Origin: Yeosuana sp043876835
GTDB taxonomy: Bacteria; Bacteroidota; Bacteroidia; Flavobacteriales; Flavobacteriaceae
Direction: 5' to 3'
Assembly: GCF_043876835.1 (NCBI RefSeq)
Contig: NZ_JBAWJZ010000008.1
Coordinates: 121,581 to 185,580 of the forward strand
Length of the DNA stretch: 64,000 nucleotides
Positions 8,845 through 17,742 of the stretch are shown piece by piece; position 1 is the stretch's first letter; every line of letters begins with the position of its first letter. The notes beneath the pieces were generated by a model that saw only the letters and a program-made list of their open reading frames with translations, was not told where the DNA came from and did no database searches. A program made the translations under genes and the position numbers.

Positions 8845-9978
8845 ATGAAAACTATGAAAACTTTAATTAGATTAAAATCAGTATTTCTATCACTTTTAAT
8901 GTTATCCGTTTTTGGATGTAAAGATTCTGAATCGGACAACATATCTCTAGAAGCTCCTACAATTTCGATTAAATTGGTTGATTCTCCTGGAGATTTCGAT
9001 GAAGTTAACGTAAATGTTGTTGGGGTTATGATTAAAATGGATGATAGCGAAGATGACAGTGGTTGGATTAATTTAGATATGATTAACAGCGGCCCAATTA
9101 ATTTATTGAATCTTACTGGTGGCGTTAATGAAGTATTGGTAGAGCGTTTCCCAATTCCTGTTGGAACATTAAAACAAATACGTTTAGTATTAGGTGATGG
9201 TAATACAATTGTTATTAGAAATGATTCTGATGTGCCAGAAACTTTCGAATTAAAAACACCAAGTGCACAACAATCAGGACTAAAAGTTAAAGTAAATGCA
9301 GTTATAGAAGAAGGCTTTACTTATAATTATGTTTTAGATTTTGATGTAGATAAATCAATTGTTATGGCAGGTAATTCAGATAATATTATTTTAAAACCAG
9401 TACTTTATGCTAGTGCAGAAGTAAGTTCAGGCATTATAGAAGGAACGGTTGCACCAAGCGATGTGCCTTCAACAGTATCTGTATTGGTAGATGATATGGG
9501 AACACCAGAAACAGATGATGATTTTATTATTTCAGCGAATACAGACGAAACAGGTGCATTTGCTTTATGGGGCGTACCAGCAGGAACTTATGATGTTATT
9601 GCAACACCAATTGACTCTGAATCTGATTATGCTGAAGGAATGGCTACCGGAGTATCTGTGGTTAATGGTGAAATCACAACTATTGCAGATCCTATTCAAT
9701 TAACCATGAAACCAGGTTCTATTAGCGGCGATGTAACAAATGATATTGTTGTAACGATTACCATAAAAGAAAAAGATACAGAGAATGTTATTGCAACAAT
9801 GGATTCAAATGAAGCTGGAGAATTTCTTATTGAAGGTATTCCAGTAGGAACTTACAAAGTAACCATTAGCGCTACGGGCTATATTTCACAAGATTATACT
9901 AAAGACAGTTCTACAGATGTAGTTGTTGAGGCTAATACCGAAACAGTTTTAGACCCTATTACTTTAGTAGCAGAATAA
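8845..9978 (+). CDS. DUF4382 lipoprotein with carboxypeptidase-regulatory-like repeats
   Basis: A 377-residue surface or periplasmic lipoprotein. The signal ends in SVFGC (Cys25). Residues of roughly 36-185 match DUF4382: ISIKLVDSPGDFDEVNV, a VPVGTLKQIRLVLG-like segment and YNYVLDFDVDKSIV. Two beta-sandwich units of the CarboxypepD_reg type follow, one around 193-290 (GTVAPSDVPSTVSV, FALWGVPAGTYDV) and one around 292-375 (FLIEGIPVGTYKVTISATGY). The protein is acidic and has no enzyme motif. ATG at 8845 and at 8854 are both possible starts. It is monocistronic, with a strong terminator just after it. Function is unknown; adhesion or polymer binding is a guess from the Ig-like repeats. Confidence 0.85.
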   Translation: MKTMKTLIRLKSVFLSLLMLSVFGCKDSESDNISLEAPTISIKLVDSPGDFDEVNVNVVGVMIKMDDSEDDSGWINLDMINSGPINLLNLTGGVNEVLVERFPIPVGTLKQIRLVLGDGNTIVIRNDSDVPETFELKTPSAQQSGLKVKVNAVIEEGFTYNYVLDFDVDKSIVMAGNSDNIILKPVLYASAEVSSGIIEGTVAPSDVPSTVSVLVDDMGTPETDDDFIISANTDETGAFALWGVPAGTYDVIATPIDSESDYAEGMATGVSVVNGEITTIADPIQLTMKPGSISGDVTNDIVVTITIKEKDTENVIATMDSNEAGEFLIEGIPVGTYKVTISATGYISQDYTKDSSTDVVVEANTETVLDPITLVAE

Positions 9979-10001
9979 ATATTAAAATAGTTTTATCCAT
10001 T

Positions 10002-10038
10002 ACAAAGGGCAACATCATTGATGTTGCCCTTTGTTTTT
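10002..10038 (+). terminator. Strong rho-independent terminator after the DUF4382 gene
   Basis: Perfect 14-base arms acaaagggcaacat (10002-10015) and atgttgccctttgt (10021-10034) enclose the loop cattg, and a T run follows to 10038. It separates the DUF4382 gene from the Bat operon. Confidence 0.92.
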
Positions 10039-10111
10039 AACCTATTATTAACTGAAAACCCAAAATATTTTAACCAATTGTTAACAGCATACCATTTAAA
10101 ATTTTAACAAT

Positions 10112-10142
10112 TTGCAATGCTCAAATAAGCGTGCTATATTCG
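10112..10142 (+). promoter_or_regulatory. Candidate promoter of the Bat operon
   Basis: TTG at 10112-10114 and TATATTCG at 10135-10142 resemble the Bacteroidota -33 TTG / -7 TAnnTTTG pair with a 20-base spacer. The ATG of moxR follows 20 bases after the -7 box, giving a short leader like those of other genes here. Confidence 0.55.
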
Positions 10143-10162
10143 GGCTTTAAAAAATTTAAAAA

Positions 10163-11167
10163 ATGATGGAAGAAACAGGTATAATTGATATTAAAACTAT
10201 TAATGAGAGGATAGAAAAGGAAAGTGCTTTTGTTGATTTACTAATGCTTGAGATGAATAAGGTTATTGTAGGTCAGAAACATATGGTTGAACGACTGTTA
10301 ATAGGTTTATTAGGACAAGGGCACATATTACTTGAAGGTGTTCCAGGATTAGCAAAAACATTAGCTATTAATACGTTGGCTAAAGCTATAGATGGTTCAT
10401 TTAGCCGAATACAATTTACTCCAGATTTATTACCTGCTGATGTTACTGGAACATTGATTTATAACATAAAGGTTAATGATTTTTCAATTAAGAAGGGGCC
10501 AATTTTCGCAAATTTTGTATTAGCTGATGAGATAAACAGAGCACCGGCAAAAGTACAGTCTGCCTTACTTGAAGCCATGCAGGAAAAACAAGTTACTATT
10601 GGTGATGAAACTTTTATTCTTGATAAGCCATTTTTAGTAATGGCAACTCAAAACCCTGTTGAACAAGAAGGAACATATCCATTACCAGAAGCCCAAGTTG
10701 ACAGGTTTATGTTGAAAACAGTGATCGATTATCCTAAAATAGAGGAAGAACAAATGATAGTCCGAGCTAACTTAAAAGGAGGTTATGATACGGTAAATTC
10801 AGTGGTTTCAATTGATCAAATATTGAAAGCTCAAAAAGCGGTTAGAGAGGTTTACATGGATGAGAAAATTGAAAAATATATTCTTGATATTGTTTTTGCC
10901 ACTCGTTACCCAGAAAAATACAAACTGCCTGATTTAAAACCTTTAATTTCTTTTGGAGCTTCTCCTCGTGGTAGTATTAATTTAGCAGTTGCTGCCAAAT
11001 GTTATGCCTTTATTAAACGTCGTGGTTATGTTATCCCAGAAGATGTTAGAGCAGTTGTGTATGATGTATTAAGACACAGAATAGGTCTCACCTATGAAGC
11101 CGAAGCTGAAAATGTAACTTCAGTCGACATCATCAACAAAATTGTAAACGAAATAGAAGTACCTTAA
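10163..11167 (+). CDS. MoxR family AAA+ ATPase of the Bat operon
   Basis: A 334-residue AAA+ ATPase. The Walker A motif is GVPGLAKT at residues 59-66 and Walker B lies in FVLADEINR around 118-126. The sensor region ATQNPVEQEGTYPLPEAQVDRF is nearly the family standard. MoxR proteins act as chaperones that help assemble or activate partner complexes containing VWA-domain proteins, and here DUF58, BatA and BatB follow downstream. The start could be ATG 10163 or ATG 10166. It is the first gene of a nine-gene unit reaching 20266. Confidence 0.96.
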   Translation: MMEETGIIDIKTINERIEKESAFVDLLMLEMNKVIVGQKHMVERLLIGLLGQGHILLEGVPGLAKTLAINTLAKAIDGSFSRIQFTPDLLPADVTGTLIYNIKVNDFSIKKGPIFANFVLADEINRAPAKVQSALLEAMQEKQVTIGDETFILDKPFLVMATQNPVEQEGTYPLPEAQVDRFMLKTVIDYPKIEEEQMIVRANLKGGYDTVNSVVSIDQILKAQKAVREVYMDEKIEKYILDIVFATRYPEKYKLPDLKPLISFGASPRGSINLAVAAKCYAFIKRRGYVIPEDVRAVVYDVLRHRIGLTYEAEAENVTSVDIINKIVNEIEVP

Positions 11168-11260
11168 AAAGTTCAAAGTTTTAAGTTCAATGGGAATTGT
11201 GCCTTGAGCTTTAAATATTTAACATTGAATATTCCTTATGGATACTAATAATAAGTTACA

Positions 11261-12118
11261 TTGAATAATCATCAAAACATAAAAGTCTCCGAAGCTTTAA
11301 AAAAAGGCAATAAATGGTTGGTAATGCCATCTATATCTTTGATGCTGTTTTTCTTTTTAGTTACCCCTGCAGCTTTAATGTATTTTTTTAGAGACGATAA
11401 AAACAGTATTTTATTTATAGTTTTATCTATAAGTAGCTTCGTTTTAGGAGTTATTGTTCCAATATCATGGTGGTCAATTAATGTTGTAAAATATAAAATT
11501 TGGGCAGGAAATAATGTAAAAGATATTCATAGATTTTATAGAGAAGCTCAAATAAAAAATTTAATTGATGAAAGACCTTTTTTCAGGAAAATCGAAATTA
11601 AAACTGAAAAGCAAAAGAAAGAGTTATTAAGATTTTATAAAAGGTTAAATTCTGAAAAAGTATTAGTAAGAGATATTAATAATGCTATTTTAAGAGAAAC
11701 AATTTTTAAAAGCACGCTTAAATGGAATATCCTTATTTATTTAATACTAATGATAGGTTTGTTTTATATGTGTCTAGCAGGAAAATATAATTTAAAAAAC
11801 TCTTTAATATTGGCGAGTGTTTTTTTGGTATTAATTGGATTAGATTTATATAAAATATATAAGTATAAGTTTATTCTTAAAATCAATGATACCCTAATAT
11901 CATATAAAGATGATAAAATTTTAGTTTATTGGAAGGATATTGTTAGTTATTTTACAATTCCAGGTATTCAATATAATCCATCAAAATTAATTATAAATAC
12001 AGTAGATGGAACACATGAGTTATTGCTTGAGAATTATGGCAAAATAAAATTAGATAAAGTATTAGACGTATTAAATGAGAACAAACATCGGTTTGATATT
12101 AATGAATCAGTGAGATAA
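11261..12118 (+). CDS. Membrane protein of unknown function in the Bat operon
   Basis: A 285-residue protein I do not recognise. Two hydrophobic segments lie near residues 20-45 and 48-72, a charged helical stretch follows, then two more segments around 147-170 and 175-196. The last 85 residues look like a small beta-rich domain (ISYKDDKILVYWKDIVSYF, KLIINTVDGTHELLLE) resembling PH-like or YcxB-type cytosolic domains. An in-frame TAA at 11252 and no upstream ATG make TTG at 11261 the probable start; the next in-frame ATG (11324) would cut into the first membrane segment. It ends by overlapping the DUF58 start (TAATG), so it is translated with the operon, although standard Bat operons lack it. 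Confidence 0.65.
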   Translation: MNNHQNIKVSEALKKGNKWLVMPSISLMLFFFLVTPAALMYFFRDDKNSILFIVLSISSFVLGVIVPISWWSINVVKYKIWAGNNVKDIHRFYREAQIKNLIDERPFFRKIEIKTEKQKKELLRFYKRLNSEKVLVRDINNAILRETIFKSTLKWNILIYLILMIGLFYMCLAGKYNLKNSLILASVFLVLIGLDLYKIYKYKFILKINDTLISYKDDKILVYWKDIVSYFTIPGIQYNPSKLIINTVDGTHELLLENYGKIKLDKVLDVLNENKHRFDINESVR

Positions 12119-12984
12119 TGGATACCAAGGAGCTTTTAAAAAAAGTACGAAAAATAGAGATTAAGACACGCAGATTGTCTGATCATATATTTGGGGGAGA
12201 ATATCATTCTACCTTTAAAGGCCGTGGTATGACATTTAGTGAGGTTAGGCAATATCAATATGGAGATGATGTAAGAAATATTGATTGGAATGTTACAGCC
12301 AGATATAGCGAACCATTTATAAAAGTTTTTGAAGAAGAGCGTGAATTAACCATGGTGTTAATGGTCGATATTTCGGGTTCAGAATTTTTTGGAACACAAG
12401 AACAATTTAAAAACGAAGTAGTCACAGAAATTGCTGCAACTTTAGCCTTTTCAGCCACTCAAAATAATGATAAAATAGGCTTGATTTTGTTTTCTGATAA
12501 AATTGAACTTTATATTCCGCCCAAAAAAGGACGTTCACATGTATTAAGAATTATTCGTGAACTTATTGAATTTGAACCTCAAAGCAAAGAAACCAATATT
12601 GCTGAAGCCTTAAAGTTTTTATCAAGTGTTATGAAGAAGAGAGCCATCGTTTTTGTGCTTTCTGATTTTATTGCAGATGATTTTCAACATACCATGAAAA
12701 TAGCATCAAAAAAGCATGATGTTACTGGCATACGTGTATATGATAAACGAGAAGAGAGTATTCCAAATTTAGGAATGGTTCAAATGCAAGATGGTGAAAC
12801 AGGAGAGCTTATGTTGGTAAACACTGCATCAAAAAAAGTAAGACTAAATTATGGAAAATACTATCGTGAACGCGTAGATTATTATAAAGATAGTTTTTCA
12901 AAATCAGGAGCAGGAGCCATTGATTGCCGTGTTGATGAAAGTTATGTTAAAAAATTATTGGGATATTTTAAAGCTAGAGCCTAA
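12118..12984 (+). CDS. DUF58 domain protein (VWA-like) of the Bat operon
   Basis: A 288-residue soluble protein. The DUF58 signature is YQYGDDVRNIDWNVTAR around residues 43-59. A VWA-like region follows with the MIDAS-type motif DISGS. The family regularly pairs with MoxR ATPases and with BatA/B proteins. In Bacteroides the bat gene set supports aerotolerance, and in other bacteria it is linked to envelope stress; the molecular activity is not settled. ATG overlaps the stop of the preceding membrane-protein gene by one base, which indicates translational coupling. Confidence 0.93.
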   Translation: MDTKELLKKVRKIEIKTRRLSDHIFGGEYHSTFKGRGMTFSEVRQYQYGDDVRNIDWNVTARYSEPFIKVFEEERELTMVLMVDISGSEFFGTQEQFKNEVVTEIAATLAFSATQNNDKIGLILFSDKIELYIPPKKGRSHVLRIIRELIEFEPQSKETNIAEALKFLSSVMKKRAIVFVLSDFIADDFQHTMKIASKKHDVTGIRVYDKREESIPNLGMVQMQDGETGELMLVNTASKKVRLNYGKYYRERVDYYKDSFSKSGAGAIDCRVDESYVKKLLGYFKARA

Positions 12985-13012
12985 ACAATCTATGAATTAC
13001 GATTTCAGAGTT

Positions 13013-14671
13013 ATGAATAAAAAAGCATCCATTTTCGGTTCTCCGTCATTGGTCGTTTTGTTTACATTCTTTTTCCTGTTTTCTTTAGTATCGTTTTCTC
13101 AAGTAAAAGCTTCTATAGATTCAACATCAATAAAAATTGGAGCACAAGTAACCTATAAAATTCAGGTAGAAACTGATACAACCAGTTTAGTGGTATTTCC
13201 AGAAGGACAATCATTTACGCCTTTAGAGGTGATTGATTCTTATAAAACAGATACTATTAAACAAAAGGACAAATACAATCTTATTAAAGAATATGCATTA
13301 ACCCAATTTGATTCTGGAGCCTATACCATTCCTCGCCAAAAAATCATTATTGGAGATAAAACATTTTTTACCGATTCTTTAAAGGTTGAGGTTAGAAATA
13401 TTCTGGTTGATTCTACCAAACAAGGGCTTTACGATATTAAACCAATCATAGAAGTTAAAAAATCTGCTAGTCAATGGTGGAAATATTTATTAATTGTTTT
13501 ATTAGCCATTGGTGTTGTCGCCGGTTTATTATATTGGTTTTTATGGAGAAAAAAACCACTCACAGAAGAAGAGCAAATTGCCTTGCTTCCTCCATACGAT
13601 AGAGCAAAAATTGCTTTGAAAAAACTAGAAACGAGTCCTTATTTAAAACAAGAGGAGTTCAAAGAATACTATTCAGAATTAACACTTATAGTTAGAAAGT
13701 ATTTAGATGAAAAGGTGTATGACCATTCTATGGAAAGTACAACAGACGAGCTTGTAAGCAGACTAAGATTACTAAAAGAAGGAAATCAAATAGACTTAAG
13801 TCAGGAAACCATTAAAAACATAGAAAGTATTTTAAAACGTGCCGATTTGGTAAAATTTGCTAAATCTAAACCAGATGTTTCTTTAGCAGAATTAGACAGA
13901 AAAACGATTGATGTAGAAATTGATCATGTAAAAGAAGTTTTACCTGAAGCTTCTGAAGAAGAAAAATTGCTTGACGAAAAATATAGGGAAGAATTAGAAA
14001 GAAAAGAAAAACGCAAAAAAATATTATTAACTGTTGCTGTATGTGTATTTCTTTTAATGGCAACATTTGTTGGATTTGGTATTAAATATGGATTTAGTTA
14101 TGTAAAAGACACCATCATAGGAAATAATAGCTTAGAATTGCTTGAAGGCGAATGGGTAACAAGTGATTATGGTGTTCCTCCAATAGCCATTTCAACGCCA
14201 AAAGTATTAAAGAGAATTTCACCAGAATTACCTAAAGAAATTGCTCAACAAACTCAAGTAACTATGTTTGGTTATGGCAGTTTAATAGAACGATTCAATA
14301 TTGTAGTTGCAACTTCAATAGTAAAAACTCAAAACCAAGGTGATAAAAAAGAAGAAAGTAAAGTAGATTTAAAACAAGTAGTTGAAAATAACATTAAAAC
14401 ATGGGAGAAAGGTGGTGTTCAAAACATCATTGTTAAAGACAAACAATTTGTAACACCAAATGGGGCTGAAGGATTGAAAACTTATGGAAATGCTGATTTT
14501 CCTTTTGGATCAACTGAAAATCTATCAAGAGGGAATTATATTATACTTGCTTTTAACTCTAACAATGTAATTCAAGAGGTTATTTTATCTTGGAGAGAAG
14601 GTGATGAATATGCTGCCCAAATAGTAGAGCGAATCTTAAATTCAGTAGAACTTATTAAACCTAAAGAATAA
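13013..14671 (+). CDS. BatD-like membrane protein of the Bat operon
   Basis: A protein of about 552 residues. The N-terminus is a signal peptide ending near SFSQ, followed by a beta-rich domain (SIDSTSIKIGAQVTYKIQVE) like the first domain of BatD. A transmembrane helix near residues 160-180 (YLLIVLLAIGVVAGLLYWFLW) leads to a helical cytosolic part like DUF4381 (LPPYDRAKIALKKLE, YYSELTLIVRKYLDEKV). A second helix (LLTVAVCVFLLMATFVGF) is followed by about 170 residues of unknown fold. ATG at 12992 is an alternative start. An in-frame extension to 12920 would overlap DUF58 by 65 bases and is unlikely. It overlaps batA at TAATG. Confidence 0.82.
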   Translation: MNKKASIFGSPSLVVLFTFFFLFSLVSFSQVKASIDSTSIKIGAQVTYKIQVETDTTSLVVFPEGQSFTPLEVIDSYKTDTIKQKDKYNLIKEYALTQFDSGAYTIPRQKIIIGDKTFFTDSLKVEVRNILVDSTKQGLYDIKPIIEVKKSASQWWKYLLIVLLAIGVVAGLLYWFLWRKKPLTEEEQIALLPPYDRAKIALKKLETSPYLKQEEFKEYYSELTLIVRKYLDEKVYDHSMESTTDELVSRLRLLKEGNQIDLSQETIKNIESILKRADLVKFAKSKPDVSLAELDRKTIDVEIDHVKEVLPEASEEEKLLDEKYREELERKEKRKKILLTVAVCVFLLMATFVGFGIKYGFSYVKDTIIGNNSLELLEGEWVTSDYGVPPIAISTPKVLKRISPELPKEIAQQTQVTMFGYGSLIERFNIVVATSIVKTQNQGDKKEESKVDLKQVVENNIKTWEKGGVQNIIVKDKQFVTPNGAEGLKTYGNADFPFGSTENLSRGNYIILAFNSNNVIQEVILSWREGDEYAAQIVERILNSVELIKPKE

Positions 14672-15675
14672 TGTTTGAAGGCATTGAATTTGTAAATAAA
14701 AATTTGTTCTGGTTGTTTTTACTACTTCCGGTAGCTATTCTTTGGTATATTATTAAGCACAAAAAACAAACCGCTGAGCTTAAAATATCAAGCTTAAAAG
14801 GGTTTAAGGTTACAAATTCATGGTTGCCAAAACTAAAACATTTGTTGTTTGTTTTAAGATTATTGGCACTAGCTTTAATTATAATGGCCATTGCAAGACC
14901 TCAAACGGTTGACGTTTCTACAAAAACGAAAACAACAAGAGGGATTGATATTGTTATGGCTATTGATGTTTCTGCCAGTATGTTGGCAAAAGATTTATCG
15001 CCTAACAGATTAGAGGCTTTAAAAAAAGTTGCTGGAGAATTTATAAAAGGCAGGCCTAATGACAGAATTGGTTTGGTTGAATATGCAGGTGAAAGCTATA
15101 CAAGAACCCCAATTACAAGCGATAAAGCGATCATTTTAAGGTCTTTAAAAGATGTTAGATATAATACCGTAATAGAAGGTGGTACAGCGATAGGTTCTGG
15201 TTTGGCAACAGCAGTTAATAGGTTAAAAGACAGCAAAGCAAAAAGCAAAGTCATTATATTATTAACAGATGGAGTCAATAATTCAGGGTTTATAGACCCA
15301 AAAATTGCGAGTGAATTAGCCGTTGAATATGGTATAAAAGTTTACACGATTGGATTAGGAACCAATGGAACGGCCTTATCTCCAATAGGCATTTTACCAA
15401 ATGGAGATTTTCAGTATGGACGTGTTCCTGTAGAAATAGATGAAGCTTTACTTAAGGAAATTGCAGACGTAACCAGCGGAAAATATTTTAGAGCTACCAA
15501 TAACGAAAAGTTAGAAGAAATTTATGCAGAGATTAATAAGCTTGAAAAGACCGATATTGATGAATTCAAATATTATAATTATCAGGAAAAATTTCGACCA
15601 TTAGTGATTTTGGCTGGATTTTTATTGCTAATAGAGTTTTTGTTGCGATCTACAATTTTTAGAAGTTTTGTTTAA
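14671..15675 (+). CDS. batA: VWA domain membrane protein BatA
   Basis: A 334-residue inner-membrane protein. It has two N-terminal membrane segments (about 10-27 and 56-74), then a von Willebrand factor A domain beginning at IDIVMAIDVSASM. The MIDAS motif D-V-S-A-S is complete and the later LLTDGVNNSG supplies the distal Asp. A C-terminal membrane segment ends the protein. It is followed 27 bases later by a paralogue, batB, and preceded by an overlapping BatD-like gene. BatA and BatB are thought to form a membrane complex activated by MoxR; the direct targets are unknown. Confidence 0.94.
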   Translation: MFEGIEFVNKNLFWLFLLLPVAILWYIIKHKKQTAELKISSLKGFKVTNSWLPKLKHLLFVLRLLALALIIMAIARPQTVDVSTKTKTTRGIDIVMAIDVSASMLAKDLSPNRLEALKKVAGEFIKGRPNDRIGLVEYAGESYTRTPITSDKAIILRSLKDVRYNTVIEGGTAIGSGLATAVNRLKDSKAKSKVIILLTDGVNNSGFIDPKIASELAVEYGIKVYTIGLGTNGTALSPIGILPNGDFQYGRVPVEIDEALLKEIADVTSGKYFRATNNEKLEEIYAEINKLEKTDIDEFKYYNYQEKFRPLVILAGFLLLIEFLLRSTIFRSFV

Positions 15676-15702
15676 GTAGGATAAAAAACATAAAAAGATT
15701 TA

Positions 15703-16740
15703 ATGTATCAATTAGATGAAAAAATATGGTTTTGGGTTTTAGGAGTTATTCCAGTAATATTCCTATTCTTTCTTATTTTGCAAATTTGGAAACATAAATC
15801 GCAAAGTAAATTTGCCGATAAACAATTACTTAAAAGACTAAGTCCTAACAGTTCTTTATTCAAATCCATATTAAAAATAGTAGTGTTAAGTTTAGCATTT
15901 GCCTGTCTTGCAATTGCTTTGGTGAATCCTAAAATAGGCACTAAACTTGAAACCGTTAAAAGGGAAGGCGTTGATATTGTATTTGCAATAGATGTATCAA
16001 AAAGTATGTTGGCTGAAGATATTGCTCCTAACCGATTAGAAAAAGCAAAGCAATTAGTAACACAAATCATTAACAATTTAGCTAGCGACCGCGTTGGTAT
16101 TATTGCTTATGCAGGAAAAGCATTTCCACAGTTGCCAATTACAACAGATTATGCGGCGGCCAAAATGTTTTTACAAAGCATGAATACCGACATGCTTTCA
16201 TCACAAGGAACAGCTATAGACGAAGCTATTAAATTGGCTAAAACATATTATGATGATGAAGAGCAAACCAATCGTGTTTTAATTATTATTTCAGACGGAG
16301 AAGATCATAGTGAAGAAGCTGCTTCAGTTGCAGAAGAAGCTAATGAAGAAGGAATTAGAATTTTTACAATTGGTGTAGGCGATGTTAAAGGTGGCCCGAT
16401 TCCAGAAAAAAGAAACGGCATTGTTTTAAATTATAAAAAAGACAGTAATGGAGAAACTGTTATTACCCGTTTAAATGAAGAAATACTTGAAAGTATTGCC
16501 AGTAAAGCCAATGGCGATTATGTTAATGGTAGAAACACTAATGATGTTGTAGATAAAATAGGAGAAATTTTAAATAAAATGGATAAAACAGAGTTTGAGG
16601 CAAAACAATATGCCGATTTTAAAGACCAGTTTCAATGGTTTTTAGGCTTTGCTTTATTCTTTTTGTTTTTAGATATTTTCTTATTAGAACGTAAAACAGG
16701 TTGGTTGAAAAAATTGAATTTATTTAATGAGAATTTATAA
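15703..16740 (+). CDS. batB: VWA domain membrane protein BatB
   Basis: A 345-residue paralogue of BatA with the same plan: two N-terminal membrane segments, a VWA domain (IVFAIDVSKSM, MIDAS D-V-S-K-S), IISDGEDHSEEA with the distal Asp, and a C-terminal hydrophobic segment near 310-330. The sequence QGTAIDEAIKLA supplies the MIDAS Thr. Its position after batA and before a TPR gene matches the classical Bat operon order. Roughly 80 bases separate it from batC. Confidence 0.94.
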   Translation: MYQLDEKIWFWVLGVIPVIFLFFLILQIWKHKSQSKFADKQLLKRLSPNSSLFKSILKIVVLSLAFACLAIALVNPKIGTKLETVKREGVDIVFAIDVSKSMLAEDIAPNRLEKAKQLVTQIINNLASDRVGIIAYAGKAFPQLPITTDYAAAKMFLQSMNTDMLSSQGTAIDEAIKLAKTYYDDEEQTNRVLIIISDGEDHSEEAASVAEEANEEGIRIFTIGVGDVKGGPIPEKRNGIVLNYKKDSNGETVITRLNEEILESIASKANGDYVNGRNTNDVVDKIGEILNKMDKTEFEAKQYADFKDQFQWFLGFALFFLFLDIFLLERKTGWLKKLNLFNENL

Positions 16741-16826
16741 AACATTTAACTATCTGAAATTTATTGGTTTAATATCTTTGAGGTAGTTTTTGTTAGCTAT
16801 TAAAAGACTGTTGAAAGACAATGTGC

Positions 16827-17675
16827 ATGAAAAATATAATAATAGTCATATTAACTTTAAACATAGCATTTTCTTTTTCACAAGAAAAAGAAAAGCAGGA
16901 TTTAGCTGCTTTAAAAAAAGCTAATGATTACGTTTATGAAGGTAATCAATTATCAGATAAGGATGATTTTGTTGCCGCAGAAATGGAATATAGAAAGGCT
17001 ATTTCAAAAGATGCATCAAACACTGTTGGAGCTTATAATTTAGCAAATTCCTATTACAAAAAAGGAAGTTTTGATGAAGCCTTATATCGCCAACAAGAGG
17101 TCGTTAAAACTTCAACTTCCAAAGCAGAAAAACATAAAGCATTCCATAACATTGGAAATATTTTAATGAAAAACAAAAAATGCAAAGAAGCTGTTGAAGC
17201 CTATAAAAATGCATTGCGAAACGATCCTACAGACGAGGAAACGCGTTATAATCTTGGTTTAGCTAAAGAATGTGCCGAACAACAAAAAGATCAACAAGAT
17301 CAAAATAAAGACAATAAGGATAATAAGGACAATCAAGATAAAAAAGACGAGAATAAAGACAAACAGGATCAGAAAGATAAAGAGGGCGATAATAAGGACG
17401 ATCAAAAAGACAAAGGAGATCAGGATAAAAAAGAAGGCGACGATAAAAAAGATGAAGATGGAAAGCCTAAAGATGAAAAACAAGATCAGGATAAAGGTAA
17501 GCAGGACGACCAAAATAAAGACCAGCAAAAACCACAGCCACAACCAGGAAAATTATCTGATCAGCAAATAAAAAGTTTGTTAGAGGCCATGAACAATCAA
17601 GAGCAAAAAGTTCAAGAAAAAATGAATGCTGAAAAACAAAAAGGAGTTAAAGTAAAAACGGATAAAGATTGGTAG
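16827..17675 (+). CDS. batC: TPR protein BatC with a Lys/Asp/Gln-rich tail
   Basis: About 282 residues with a signal peptide (MKNIIIVILTLNIAFSFSQ). ATG at 16821 lies two codons upstream, but 16827 gives the standard signal start. Three TPR-like units follow (NDYVYEGNQLSDKDDFVAAE, YNLANSYYKKGSFDEA, FHNIGNILMKNKKCKEAVEAYKNAL). From about residue 153 to 240 the chain is almost only D, K, Q, N and E, then a short helical end (DQQIKSLLEAMNNQEQK) typical of BatC. The charged tail may be an extended periplasmic tether. Antisense and shifted ORFs here come from this low-complexity stretch. Confidence 0.92.
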   Translation: MKNIIIVILTLNIAFSFSQEKEKQDLAALKKANDYVYEGNQLSDKDDFVAAEMEYRKAISKDASNTVGAYNLANSYYKKGSFDEALYRQQEVVKTSTSKAEKHKAFHNIGNILMKNKKCKEAVEAYKNALRNDPTDEETRYNLGLAKECAEQQKDQQDQNKDNKDNKDNQDKKDENKDKQDQKDKEGDNKDDQKDKGDQDKKEGDDKKDEDGKPKDEKQDQDKGKQDDQNKDQQKPQPQPGKLSDQQIKSLLEAMNNQEQKVQEKMNAEKQKGVKVKTDKDW

Positions 17676-17742
17676 GAAGATTGACGAATCGCGAATCACA
17701 ATTTTATAATGGTGCATCGTAAAACCCCAATCGTTAATTAAT

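Noticed and set aside
8736..8942. Minus-strand ORF in the promoter region of the DUF4382 gene
   Set aside because: It overlaps the start of the lipoprotein gene on the other strand and its product has no family-like pattern.
12920..13012. Longer start of the BatD-like gene
   Set aside because: It would overlap DUF58 by 65 bases and put about 31 extra residues before a normal signal peptide.
17259..17571. Open frames on both strands inside batC with low-complexity products
   Set aside because: They are produced by the repetitive A/G-rich codons of the D/K/Q tract; the BatC frame has the signal peptide and TPR context.
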